A DNA stretch of 64,000 bases, taken from contig NZ_CP172056.1 of assembly GCF_049860565.1 (NCBI RefSeq), positions 4,030,001 to 4,094,000 of the forward strand, written 5' to 3'. The stretch is from Desulfitobacterium_A nosdiversum (lineage in GTDB: Bacteria > Bacillota > Desulfitobacteriia > Desulfitobacteriales > Desulfitobacteriaceae). The notes below the pieces were generated by a model. That model saw only the letters and a list, made by a program, of their open reading frames with translations, made no database searches and was not told the origin of the DNA. Shown piece by piece: positions 8,567 through 16,945 of this stretch. Both the position numbers and the translations under genes were made by a program. How positions within the stretch are numbered: position 1 is the stretch's first letter; each line of letters begins with the position of its first letter.

Positions 8567-8827
8567 CTAAAACGTGCAGTCTTCATCGATAATTCCTACA
8601 ATAATGGCATCAATGGGTGTATTCTCCTGATTCAGCATTTTGCGCGCAGAGCTGCCGGTACAAACAAGGACACGTTCGCCAATGCCTGCGCCAATAGTGT
8701 CGGCGGCAATTAAAAGACGGCCTGCGTCAATTCCGCCAAGGACTTCCACCAACATAAACTTTAGTCCTCTAAGCGAATCCGCTTTACGTGTAGACCAGAT
8801 ATTATCAATTACTTTTGCTGCTATCAT
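8567..8827 (-). CDS. eutN: BMC-P pentameric vertex protein (EutN/CcmL family)
   Basis: The 86-residue beta-barrel protein has the family's conserved pieces: N-terminal VIDNIWSTRKADSL, the middle GIDAGRLLIAADTIGAGIGERVLVCTGSSAR, and the end DAIIVGIIDE. These pentamers cap the vertices of the icosahedral shell. One copy is found in the operon. Its start overlaps the stop of the upstream GrpU-like gene by 4 bp, indicating coupled translation of two shell components. Family assignment is firm. Confidence 0.95.
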   Translation of the reverse strand: MIAAKVIDNIWSTRKADSLRGLKFMLVEVLGGIDAGRLLIAADTIGAGIGERVLVCTGSSARKMLNQENTPIDAIIVGIIDEDCTF

Positions 8828-9132
8828 TGACTCTCACCTGTACACTTCTTTAATTTTTCCTGAATCTCTTGAATCGCTGCTTCAACCGCTGCCGTATCCC
8901 CAAAGATAGCAATCATGATGAGATTCTGCGGGCAATGACCTTTAATATCTTCTACGACTACACCGGCTGCCTTCTCGGCAATGTCAGCAGCAAAAACCAT
9001 ATCAATCAACCGCCCCTGAACTAAACCTACAGCATCGTAGTTCTCAATGGAGACACTGGGTGCAGAACCTTTGCGTCGAAAAAGAAGATCTACCGTTCCT
9101 TTGGAAGGAGATTTAATAATGCGATAATCCAT
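8824..9132 (-). CDS. GrpU-like BMC shell protein with GXCPQ motif
   Basis: This is a 102-residue single BMC domain with an N-terminal extension of about 33 residues; the domain core starts at DAVGLVQGRLIDMVFAAD. At residues 65-69 it carries GHCPQ, matching the GXCPQ motif described for GrpU, an Fe-S-binding shell protein of glycyl-radical compartments. Cys67 would ligate the cluster. It sits beside the EutN vertex gene and one gene away from pduS. Together with the PduT-like trimer it suggests a redox-active shell. The match rests on the motif and locus type; overall similarity to GrpU could not be measured here. Confidence 0.75.
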   Translation of the reverse strand: MDYRIIKSPSKGTVDLLFRRKGSAPSVSIENYDAVGLVQGRLIDMVFAADIAEKAAGVVVEDIKGHCPQNLIMIAIFGDTAAVEAAIQEIQEKLKKCTGESQ

Positions 9133-9151
9133 GAGTTACAGTCACTCCTAT

Positions 9152-9994
9152 CTAGAGGATTTCCTGCGTGCAGTTCAAAGCTATCCCTAAGGGTGTCACA
9201 AACATGGGGTTTTGCGGCTTATAAATAGGAAGGTGGATTTGCTTGGCGATTATATCTTCGATTCCTTCCAAGCAGCAGGTTCCCCCAACCAGGTAGATCT
9301 GTTCAACCGCGTAATCGCGCACATGACGGTTAATGATGGAGGCCACTTTTTCAATAACAGGCCGCAGCACCGGAAGCAATTCCTTATGGTGTTTCGGATC
9401 GCGCTTATATTGATCGGCGTCATCAAAGCTCAGCTTATAAGCCCCGGCAATAACGAGCGAAAAATGCGTGCCTCCTGTCGGCTCATCAGCTACATAAATT
9501 ACTTCGCCGTCTTTCAGAATGGCAATCCCCGTAGTACCTCCGCCAATGTCGACAATCGCCCCATTTTTAATTTTCAGTACCGCATTTGCTGCCGTAGGTT
9601 CATCCAAAAGCTTGGTTAATTCAAAACCGGCTCCCTGTACAACATGTTTGATCGCTCCCGAATCCAGGGTGAACGTTCCTGGGGGCAGGGCCGCTGCAGC
9701 ATAAATGAGTGTTGTCCCGATTTTTTCTTCAAGCTCCTGTTTTAGTTCTTTGACAATGCGGATCGCACCCATATAATCGACAACCATGCCGTCTTTAACA
9801 ACATTAGCAAATCGGTACGCACCGGCAACAGGCTGATAATTCTCATCAAGGACGGCCAGGACAATATAAGCTGTCCCTAAGTCAACCCCTGTATAGTAAA
9901 CGGCGGATTTTTTCACGATCGGTTTTGCCATCACTTTTTCAAAATCACAAACCAGTTGATCGCAATATTGAAAGGGTGTACTTACGGTTTGCAT
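9152..9994 (-). CDS. eutJ: EutJ-like Hsp70/actin-fold ATPase
   Basis: The protein has actin/Hsp70-type nucleotide motifs: TGVDLGTAYIVLAVLDE near the N-terminus (phosphate 1) and GAIVDIGGGTTGIAILKDG in the middle (phosphate 2). It belongs to the EutJ family of compartment-associated chaperone-like ATPases. I chose the ATG at 9994 (MQTVSTPFQYC) because AGGGAGG lies six bases upstream; a further in-frame ATG at 10018 lacks such a site. The start overlaps the end of the preceding gene by 13 bp. Its client in compartments is unknown; in ethanolamine loci a role with the B12-dependent lyase was proposed, which cannot apply to a glycyl-radical enzyme. Confidence 0.85.
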   Translation of the reverse strand: MQTVSTPFQYCDQLVCDFEKVMAKPIVKKSAVYYTGVDLGTAYIVLAVLDENYQPVAGAYRFANVVKDGMVVDYMGAIRIVKELKQELEEKIGTTLIYAAAALPPGTFTLDSGAIKHVVQGAGFELTKLLDEPTAANAVLKIKNGAIVDIGGGTTGIAILKDGEVIYVADEPTGGTHFSLVIAGAYKLSFDDADQYKRDPKHHKELLPVLRPVIEKVASIINRHVRDYAVEQIYLVGGTCCLEGIEDIIAKQIHLPIYKPQNPMFVTPLGIALNCTQEIL

Positions 9995-10695
9995 TTTTGT
10001 CCTCCCTGACACTTCCACATCATGATGCGGAGTGCATTAATAATAATGTTTACTTTCTCAATTAAATCTTCACGCGTACAGGCCTGCTGTTCTTCATTCC
10101 AATAGGCTTCTAAGATCGCAATCTCAGCCTCGCGGAGGGAAACGCGCAAGTGATTTAACCGGGCCATCGTTTTTCCCTGCTGCAGCTGACCGTTAAAGTT
10201 ATGGATATCAAAATATTTCTCAAGATTATGAGCGCAATTATTAATTTCTGTTTCGGACCATTCCCAGAGTTCAATTTTGTCCGGCGCTGTTTGATGGAAT
10301 TCAGCGTTTTTTATGCTCTGAACGTATTTCTCCAGCTGCAGAACCTCTTCGGCCAGGACAGCGTCACCGCAGCTAGAAAGATCGGTCCCTATTACTTGAA
10401 ACAGAGATTCAATCCATTCCAGTCTGCATCTTAATCTTAAAACGCACCAATTTTGCGATCCTTGAACAGGATTTGTACTGCTATCGTTTGCCCTATTACT
10501 TAAGGCAGTGTCTGCGCTTCGTCCATTCTTGTCCCGCTTGTCTTTCCTGTCCTGCTCGGGCAGCAGCTTTATCCCTCTGTCCATAAGAAATTGGCGGGCA
10601 CCGGGGGTGATCTTTATATTTGGTTCGAGAGCGTAAGTGCTAAAAGGATTTATTTTATATAAATCTCGCAGCTCCATTTCGGTAATGAATTTCAT
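9982..10695 (-). CDS. EutT-like cobalamin adenosyltransferase-family protein
   Basis: The 237-residue protein begins like EutT: FITEMELRDLY, then the ITPGARQFLMDRGIKLLPE segment also seen in EutQ. The C-terminal half is helical and contains ARLNHLRVSLREAEIAILEAYW, recalling the active-site helix of PduO/EutT-type ATP:cobalamin adenosyltransferases. I do not see the His-X11-CC-X2-C metal motif described for enteric EutT; the Cys residues are scattered and the tail ends KCQGGQKCKP. A corrinoid enzyme is not expected in a CutC compartment, so the protein may have been repurposed. Family assignment is moderate and activity unknown. Confidence 0.65.
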   Translation of the reverse strand: MKFITEMELRDLYKINPFSTYALEPNIKITPGARQFLMDRGIKLLPEQDRKDKRDKNGRSADTALSNRANDSSTNPVQGSQNWCVLRLRCRLEWIESLFQVIGTDLSSCGDAVLAEEVLQLEKYVQSIKNAEFHQTAPDKIELWEWSETEINNCAHNLEKYFDIHNFNGQLQQGKTMARLNHLRVSLREAEIAILEAYWNEEQQACTREDLIEKVNIIINALRIMMWKCQGGQKCKP

Positions 10696-10727
10696 AGCCT
10701 CACCTCACACTTTCTTGCTTCGGAATT

Positions 10728-11165
10728 TTACTGTTTTCCAAGCAGATACGATTTCAGCGCTTTAACACCTGTATTGTTTTTTAACGAAATCCAAAAGTAT
10801 GGTTCGGAAACCCCGATATGCTGGAGCTGTTGCCGACACAAGCTAAGATTTTCCGGCGCTAAATCGATCTTTGTGACCACCCCGATAACCGGACAAGTAA
10901 ACGTTTGAGCAAAACGCGGCGGGTATACGTCAATCGGATTAAAGGCATTGATAAGGAAAAGCACATGGGATGCGGTTTGTGCAGTTGCAATCAGGTATCT
11001 ATACATCGAAGCGTTTTCAATATATGAGCCCGGTGTGTCCATCGTATTTTTCCCATAGATGACATCCTGAGTTCTTCTTAACGGTCTATCCGTATCATTT
11101 AAAACATTGACTAAAGTGGATTTGCCCACCTGAGTAGGTCCGATGACCATAATACGTTTTTTCAT
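10728..11165 (-). CDS. eutP: EutP/PduV-family small GTPase
   Basis: The 145-residue Ras-like protein has the P-loop GPTQVGKST at residues 9-17, DTPGSY as the G3-like motif, and VVTKIDL as the G4 motif. EutP/PduV proteins accompany catabolic compartments. PduV has been linked to compartment positioning, and some EutP proteins to acetate kinase activity, but the role here is open. The start overlaps the end of the permuted shell-protein gene by 4 bp (ATGA), so they are co-translated. Confidence 0.9.
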   Translation of the reverse strand: MKKRIMVIGPTQVGKSTLVNVLNDTDRPLRRTQDVIYGKNTMDTPGSYIENASMYRYLIATAQTASHVLFLINAFNPIDVYPPRFAQTFTCPVIGVVTKIDLAPENLSLCRQQLQHIGVSEPYFWISLKNNTGVKALKSYLLGKQ

Positions 11166-11515
11166 GTGCGTGTCACCTTGGCCGGCGTAAAAAGCAGCAG
11201 CTTTTCCAATGTGTCATTGATAGCAGCCATAGCAGCTTCGACACTGGCGACATCGCCAGATATCACCAAGGATCCGGTAAAGCGATCCAAAAAACCGATC
11301 TCGACATCTGATGCCTTGGTTGCAATATCGGCAGCGATAATTGCCGTCTCGCTCGGAGTGAGGGTTAAAATTCCAATGGCTCCGCGCTCTTCAATCCCCA
11401 GGCGTTCATATAAATCGGATACGGGTGAGGCGATGATATGTGCCAAAGTAACTTGCTTGCCAGGTACATATTCCTGAATAATGCGTTTTCGGTCAAATTC
11501 ATCAGCTTCACTCAT
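11162..11515 (-). CDS. circularly permuted BMC-H shell protein (EutS/PduU)
   Basis: The 117-residue protein has the EutS/PduU signature: an N-terminal beta-hairpin segment (RIIQEYVPGKQVTLAHIIAS) that builds a small barrel over the pore, then RGAIGILTLTPSETAIIAAD and the RFTGSLVISGDVASVEAA core. The order of secondary structure is permuted relative to canonical BMC-H. Such hexamers have an occluded pore and are usually minor shell components. It is encoded between cutD and the EutP-like GTPase. Confidence 0.93.
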   Translation of the reverse strand: MSEADEFDRKRIIQEYVPGKQVTLAHIIASPVSDLYERLGIEERGAIGILTLTPSETAIIAADIATKASDVEIGFLDRFTGSLVISGDVASVEAAMAAINDTLEKLLLFTPAKVTRT

Positions 11516-11551
11516 AAAATCCCCCCATCCCGTTGATCTCCTTGTAATGAT

Positions 11552-12538
11552 TTAATGCTTAACAATTTTGACGTTTAAGCTGTACTCTTGGATGACCTCT
11601 GCAATACGGTCCAGCTCTTCTGCTTTGACGCTCACATCGTCTGTAATGGTGTACTTCAGATCTAACTGCGTGTATTTATTGATTCCTAATTTGTGATAAG
11701 GCAGCAGATCAATGCCTTGAAAATTTTTAAAGTTTTTAAAGGGAAGTAAAAATTCCATGGTACGCCGGATTACATCTATGCTGTCATTCATGCCTCTGAT
11801 CAGAGGCATCCTGATTTTTACGTTAAATCCACGATGGATAAGTTCGGTGAGATTATCCAGAATGCGTTCATTTCGGACCCCAGTCAGTTCATAATGACGG
11901 TCAGCATCAATATTCTTAATATCAAACAGAATCAAATCGGTAAATCGTGCGACCATAAGCAAAGCGTCCCGTTTTGCATAACCGCAGGTCTCAATCGCTG
12001 TATGAACTCCCATCTGTTTGCATTCCATCAGAAGGTTAGCTGCAAACTCAGGCTGCGATGTGACTTCTCCTCCGCCAAGAGTGACCCCTCCGCCTGAACT
12101 TAGATAGAAAAGTGTATCTTGTTGGATGATTTCCAAGACTTCGGAGACCGTTTTGTCCATACCGGCTATGGAAAGGGCTTTTTTCGGACATGCCGCTTCA
12201 CATTTGCGGCACCCCCTGCAATCCATCTTTCTATTGACTTTATGTCTGGGGCCTCCACCGGAATGGTTGGATAACTTGCCGTCTGGGTCTGCCCAATAAT
12301 GAATCTTTTCCGGACAAACGGAAATACAGCTGCCGCAATGAATGCACAAATCCTCCATAAACATGACCTGATATTTTCTTTCAAGTCCCTCAGGATTTGA
12401 ACACCATTTGCATCTTAGAGGGCACCCCTTGAAGAAAATTAGTGTTCGGATGCCTGGCCCGTCATAAATTGAATACTTCTGAACATTGAAGATCCTCGCT
12501 TTCCGTTCCAAGATGCTGCCCATTTCTGTACTCATCAT
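11552..12538 (-). CDS. cutD: choline TMA-lyase activating enzyme CutD (radical SAM)
   Basis: The 328-residue radical SAM activase has the SAM-cluster motif CPLRCKWC (Cys39, Cys43, Cys46) preceded by YSIYDGPGIRTLIFFKG, typical of glycyl-radical activases. A ferredoxin insert follows with two cysteine clusters, CIHCGSCISVCP and CRGCRKCEAACP. It would use reduced Fe-S and SAM to install the glycyl radical on CutC. It follows cutC with a 26-bp gap. A conserved GGGVTLGGGEVT segment near residue 150 is the usual SAM-contact region. Identification is strong because of the partner gene next door. Confidence 0.95.
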   Translation of the reverse strand: MMSTEMGSILERKARIFNVQKYSIYDGPGIRTLIFFKGCPLRCKWCSNPEGLERKYQVMFMEDLCIHCGSCISVCPEKIHYWADPDGKLSNHSGGGPRHKVNRKMDCRGCRKCEAACPKKALSIAGMDKTVSEVLEIIQQDTLFYLSSGGGVTLGGGEVTSQPEFAANLLMECKQMGVHTAIETCGYAKRDALLMVARFTDLILFDIKNIDADRHYELTGVRNERILDNLTELIHRGFNVKIRMPLIRGMNDSIDVIRRTMEFLLPFKNFKNFQGIDLLPYHKLGINKYTQLDLKYTITDDVSVKAEELDRIAEVIQEYSLNVKIVKH

Positions 12539-12564
12539 GTCTCCGTTCCTTAAAAAATGCCCTT

Positions 12565-15117
12565 TTAAAAATGATCTAAAACTGTTCTGCTGATGATTTC
12601 ATCCTGCACCTCTTTGCACAGTTCTACGAAGTAGGCGCTGTAACCGGCAACGCGAATGATTAAATCGCGATATTTGTCCGGCTCAAGTTGAGCCTTTTTC
12701 AAAACTTCATTGTCGACATAGCTGAATTGCATCTGGCCGTTTCCCAAAATAGATGCTGTTCTGAGCAAGGTAATCAAGCCATTTTCACCTTCCGGTGTTT
12801 CGAGAATACCGCGCAGAAGTTTAAAGTTATGCACCATTCCGATATTCATAGACTCAACGCTCAGCTTGCTGACTGATTTGATGATCGCTGTAGGGCCAAG
12901 CTTATCGGCACCTTGCGTCGGGCTGATTCCATCGGAGAGTGGTGTCCAGGCAAGCCGTCCATTGGCTGTCGCACCGGTAATTTCGCCGATAGGCGTATTG
13001 TTGGAAATCGAAAGCGTACCGTGAGAGAAATGCGCGAAGAGCATTTTATAGGAGTTGTGCACCCGTTCAGTCCAACTGACGATATCTGCGGCAATCAAGT
13101 CCGCATAGTCATTGTCATTCCCGTATTTCGGTGCATTCAAGCAATCGGTTCGCAAAGCTTCATAGCCTTCAAAGTTTGCATCCAAGGCGTCGCGAATTTG
13201 TTCAAGCGTATATTTCTTTTCTTCAAAGACAAGCTTTTTAATAGCTGCCATTGAATCGGTATACGTTCCCAAACCTGAGAAGATCAAGCCAGGTCCGCAA
13301 TTGATAAGCGCTCCGCCGTTCGTAACATCGGTTCCCTTTTCCATGCAGCCTTCGACAAGCAGGGACATCAGCGGTTTGGGAACAAGCTCTCGATGCACCC
13401 GCTGGCTGACAAGGGTTCCTATAGCCGATAAACGGATAATGTGTTCAATTTGCCTTTTGCAGGCCGCATCGAATTCTTCATACGTTTTTAAATTGTCGAG
13501 CTCCCCGGTATCCAGCCCTTCCGTCGTGCCATGCCATTTCATGACACCGCGATTCAAAACGAATTCAATAGCAATCGGCCACTGCGTATAACCGGTGGAG
13601 GTCCACTGATAGATACGACCGGATTTTTGCGGTTCAACACACCCCATCAGGCAATAGTCGCGTGCATCCTCGATGCTGAATCCCTTGGCCAGCATCATTT
13701 TTATATGGCAATCATCAAAGTGGCAAGCGGGGAAGCCTAATCCTGCTTTAACGACTTCAACGATTTTCTTTAAATATTTTTGCGGTGATTGATTGTGGAT
13801 CCGGCAAGCAAGGGAAGGTTGATACATTCGGGTAAACCGGACAGCATCCATGATCAGATAGGTCAAATCGTTCGTCGCATCCCCGCCCGTTCGCTTCTGT
13901 CCGCCTACCGTCAAGTTGATGAACGGTTGATAACCGGCAAAATATTTAGCCCCCAGCTCACTGGAGAGCCACATGACTTCAGAGCACTTGATAATAAAGC
14001 AGCTCATCAATTCAAAAGCTTCCAGCTTATTGAGGCGGCCCGCTTCCATATCCGCCTTAAACATCGGATAAATATACTGATCCAGGCGCCCGAGGGAAAT
14101 TCCTGTCTGATTTTCTTCCACAACAAACAGGGATTCCAGCGTCCAGACCGATTGCAGGGCTTCTTGGAAGGTTGTCGGCGGATTAGCCGGGACGCGGGTC
14201 AAGATATCCGAGATTTTATACAGTTCATTCCTCCGGGCGGAATCCGCTTCTCTGTCAGCCAGTTCCCGCGCATAATCCGAAAGGCGTTTAGCATACGCTA
14301 AGATCCCGTCACACGTTTCAATTTCGGCTTTATAAAAGTAAATCTTATCGATATCATCGGGGTTTTCCATGGACAATTGGCTCAATCTGTCAACGGCTTC
14401 CTGTCTTGCCCCATTGATCCCTTCTTTAATCAGGATGACATCATAACCCGGGCAAGTATCCCCGCCGCCATTGACCTGATGATAGGAAAGATCGCTGACA
14501 AAGGCTTCTCCGGAAAATGACCAAATACCGGCTTCTTCATATTGCTGCTGGCAGATTTCATCCAGACTTTTTCCTTCCCAGAAAGGAAAAATCTCTTCCC
14601 GCAAGATTCGTTTGTCCACTTCACTAATTTGAAAAGGATCCTGCGGCCGGGTTGACATCGTATCCAGCTCATCTCGAATCCATCTCCAGGCGATATCCGG
14701 AGATATTGCACCGGCACGCGGTTTGCCGCAAGGATGTCCGACAATCAACTCATCCTTTTGAATCAGCAAAGGAGCGGTCTCGCACGCTTTTCTGAAACAC
14801 TTGGCCCGCAGCAGAATCTTAGGCAAGCCGGGATTTTCTTTCGTCACTTGCGTAAACGCTCTGGCACGATACGTCGTGACGCTGGGCTTTGCTTTCAAAT
14901 AAACTTCGCGGAGGCGTTTCAACCTTGGCGTTAAACCGGTAATTTCCCCATCATCCATTGGTGATTTCGACTCACCAAACGTTTTAGAACGTGTACCCGC
15001 CGCTGACAGTTCTTTGGAAATTCCCTGAAACAGCTTCATCACAGCAAGTGTTTCTTCCGGGGACAAATTTTTAGTTACATCAGCAAACTTCGCCGAGAAT
15101 TCTTTTGCATCCAACAT
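12565..15117 (-). CDS. cutC: choline trimethylamine-lyase CutC (glycyl radical enzyme)
   Basis: CutC cleaves choline to trimethylamine and acetaldehyde. With the first in-frame Met (15129) as residue 1, the catalytic Cys497 and Glu499 lie in MGCVEPQ and the radical Gly829 in RVAGYS. Published choline-pocket residues of Desulfovibrio alaskensis CutC fall at a constant offset of eight: Tyr216, Asp224, Phe403, Thr510 and Tyr514 are all present. This separates it from other glycyl-radical lyases. I prefer the ATG at 15117 (MLDAKEFSAKF) because GGAGG lies five bases before it, inside the leader that starts at 15129, and because that start fits the family N-terminus. No N-terminal encapsulation extension is evident. 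Confidence 0.97.
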   Translation of the reverse strand: MLDAKEFSAKFADVTKNLSPEETLAVMKLFQGISKELSAAGTRSKTFGESKSPMDDGEITGLTPRLKRLREVYLKAKPSVTTYRARAFTQVTKENPGLPKILLRAKCFRKACETAPLLIQKDELIVGHPCGKPRAGAISPDIAWRWIRDELDTMSTRPQDPFQISEVDKRILREEIFPFWEGKSLDEICQQQYEEAGIWSFSGEAFVSDLSYHQVNGGGDTCPGYDVILIKEGINGARQEAVDRLSQLSMENPDDIDKIYFYKAEIETCDGILAYAKRLSDYARELADREADSARRNELYKISDILTRVPANPPTTFQEALQSVWTLESLFVVEENQTGISLGRLDQYIYPMFKADMEAGRLNKLEAFELMSCFIIKCSEVMWLSSELGAKYFAGYQPFINLTVGGQKRTGGDATNDLTYLIMDAVRFTRMYQPSLACRIHNQSPQKYLKKIVEVVKAGLGFPACHFDDCHIKMMLAKGFSIEDARDYCLMGCVEPQKSGRIYQWTSTGYTQWPIAIEFVLNRGVMKWHGTTEGLDTGELDNLKTYEEFDAACKRQIEHIIRLSAIGTLVSQRVHRELVPKPLMSLLVEGCMEKGTDVTNGGALINCGPGLIFSGLGTYTDSMAAIKKLVFEEKKYTLEQIRDALDANFEGYEALRTDCLNAPKYGNDNDYADLIAADIVSWTERVHNSYKMLFAHFSHGTLSISNNTPIGEITGATANGRLAWTPLSDGISPTQGADKLGPTAIIKSVSKLSVESMNIGMVHNFKLLRGILETPEGENGLITLLRTASILGNGQMQFSYVDNEVLKKAQLEPDKYRDLIIRVAGYSAYFVELCKEVQDEIISRTVLDHF

Positions 15118-15129
15118 ATTGTCCTCCAT

Positions 15130-16581
15130 CTACTTATTCAGCAGCTGCTCAAGCAAATTCTCCAGCTGCTCTTTCAAATCAGGCTCGTTTTCTTGAGAGT
15201 GCTGTATTCCCTTTGTTATATCTTCCAGTTTCCGCACGCCGTAACCCACTTTGCGAATATTGATCAGATTCATGGGCGAGACATTATCGGAAGTAAACCC
15301 GCCGCCTGCGGCACCGCACCCTAATGTCAGTGCCGGGAAAAGGTTTGTTGTTGCTCCAATCCCGCCTAACGCGGAAGGCGTATTCACCAAAACTCTGGAT
15401 ACGGGTTTTTTCAGGGCAAATTCTCGAATCACATGATCATCCCGCGAGTGAATAACCAGAGTATGTCCCCGGCCGTCATTCAGCAACAATTCGATGCATT
15501 TTTCACAAGCATTAAGCCAATCCTTTTCAATATAAAAGGCCAGGACTGGGCAAAGTTTTTCTCTCGAATACGGATTGGTCGGAGATACATATTTTTGCTC
15601 TGAAACCAGAACTTTTACATCATCAGGCAGACTCAGTCCAATTTTTTGCGCTAGGTCAACGGCTGATTTCCCGACAATTTCCGGATTGATACTGCCGTCG
15701 GGACGAAGGAACAGCTGACTCAGCTCTTCCGAATCCTTTTCCGTAAGGAAATAAGCTCCATTCCGTTTAAGTTCAAGCCTCGCTTCATCCGCGATACAAG
15801 CCTCAACAACAATCGATTGTTCAGAAGCCGACACAATTCCGTTATCAAACGTTCTGCTGGCAATAATATCTGCCGCCGCCTGTTTGATATCGGCCGAACG
15901 TTCGATAAAAGCAGGTCCATTCCCCGGTCCGCCGTAGATGACAGGCTTTCCTGAAGCATATGCCGCCTTGACCATCTTCGGTACGCCTGTGACTAAAAGA
16001 AGTGCAGTATCTTTGTGCTTCATCAATTCAACCGTACCGTCCGTTGTGATCGTATGCAGATAGGCAAGAGCCCCCGGCGGCAATCCACTGTCTTCAGCCG
16101 CTCGAATCAGTATATCCAAGACTCTGCCAATCGTTTTGTCAGCCTTCGGATGAGGTGAAAAAACAATGGCATTGCCCGATTTTATAGCAATTAACGCTTT
16201 ATATATCGTCGTTGATACCGGGTTAGTCGAAGGAACCAAAGCGACAATGACTCCGACGGGTACCCCAATATCCATCGTCTTATTTTCTTGATCCTCAGCA
16301 ATGATCCCAACAACTTTCATATTTTTAATTTTTTGATAGAGAAAATCACTGGCAAAAATATTTTTAACCCACTTGTCCTGCCATTTGCCAAATCCCGTTT
16401 CTTCGGAAGACATAACGGCAAGTTCTCGAGCATATTTCGAAGCTTCCGAAGCCATACACTTTACAATTCCGTCCAATTTTTCCTGGGGGAAAGCTGCCAG
16501 TATCTTTTGTGCTTCACGGGCATTTTCTATGAGAATCCGTGCCTCTTGAATAGAAAGCAGATCAATGTCCATTGGCTTCAA
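15130..16581 (-). CDS. aldehyde dehydrogenase paralogue with catalytic Cys replaced by Ser
   Basis: The 483-residue protein has the full EutE/PduP-type architecture: PSTNP near residue 117, GPGNGPAFIERS near 219, and a C-terminal linker with a likely amphipathic helix (LKEQLENLLEQLLNK). The active-site block reads RTFDNGIVSASEQS, so residue 251 is Ser (codon TCG), while the paralogue at 3743-5227 has Cys251 in KTFDNGTICASEQS. The frame is otherwise intact and conserved, which argues against simple decay. It may be a non-catalytic structural or regulatory partner, or have altered chemistry; both are inference. Its stop directly precedes the cutC leader. Confidence 0.9.
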   Translation of the reverse strand: MKPMDIDLLSIQEARILIENAREAQKILAAFPQEKLDGIVKCMASEASKYARELAVMSSEETGFGKWQDKWVKNIFASDFLYQKIKNMKVVGIIAEDQENKTMDIGVPVGVIVALVPSTNPVSTTIYKALIAIKSGNAIVFSPHPKADKTIGRVLDILIRAAEDSGLPPGALAYLHTITTDGTVELMKHKDTALLLVTGVPKMVKAAYASGKPVIYGGPGNGPAFIERSADIKQAAADIIASRTFDNGIVSASEQSIVVEACIADEARLELKRNGAYFLTEKDSEELSQLFLRPDGSINPEIVGKSAVDLAQKIGLSLPDDVKVLVSEQKYVSPTNPYSREKLCPVLAFYIEKDWLNACEKCIELLLNDGRGHTLVIHSRDDHVIREFALKKPVSRVLVNTPSALGGIGATTNLFPALTLGCGAAGGGFTSDNVSPMNLINIRKVGYGVRKLEDITKGIQHSQENEPDLKEQLENLLEQLLNK

Positions 16582-16627
16582 TCTCCCCCCTCTCGCATCT
16601 TAAATACAGGTCAATAATTCCCCACAT

Positions 16628-16942
16628 TCACCAGTCAAGAACATATTTAGCAACAATTTTTTCGACATCCGGATGGGGATTGGCGATAACATTGGTGCTA
16701 TAAATCTTGCCTACTTTGCCGGCGGCTTCGATACCCGCTTTGACTGCAGTTTTGACAGCTCCTACATCACCGCGTATGACAACGGAAATCAATCCGGAAG
16801 CTACATTCTCATAACCGACTAATTCCACATCTGCAGCCTTGCACATGGCATCTGCTGCTTCGAGGACCGAAACAAGTCCATACGTTTCTATGAACCCTAA
16901 TGCATCGCTTCTCTCCACAGGATTCTCCTTTCCGAACATCAA
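16628..16942 (-). CDS. BMC-H hexameric shell protein
   Basis: This is a canonical single BMC domain of 104 residues, with DALGFIETYGLVSVLEAAD at the start and ASGLISVVIRGDVGAVKTA as the pore-side core. It has Ala-Ser-Gly where most paralogues in this operon have Gly-Gly-Gly or Gly-Ser-Gly, so pore chemistry may differ. The C-terminal tail (PDVEKIVAKYVLDW) is slightly longer than in the other copies. It is the second gene of the operon, 3 bp after the first shell gene. A start one codon downstream (second Met) is also possible. Confidence 0.93.
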   Translation of the reverse strand: MMFGKENPVERSDALGFIETYGLVSVLEAADAMCKAADVELVGYENVASGLISVVIRGDVGAVKTAVKAGIEAAGKVGKIYSTNVIANPHPDVEKIVAKYVLDW

Positions 16943-16945
16943 TCG

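Noticed and set aside
12913..14301. Several plus-strand frames opposite cutC and the aldehyde dehydrogenases
   Set aside because: They are antisense to strongly conserved enzymes and show no motif or ribosome site.
12565..15117. Other glycyl-radical enzymes (propanediol dehydratase, pyruvate formate-lyase, HPAD)
   Set aside because: All checked choline-pocket residues of CutC are present, so choline lyase is the best call.
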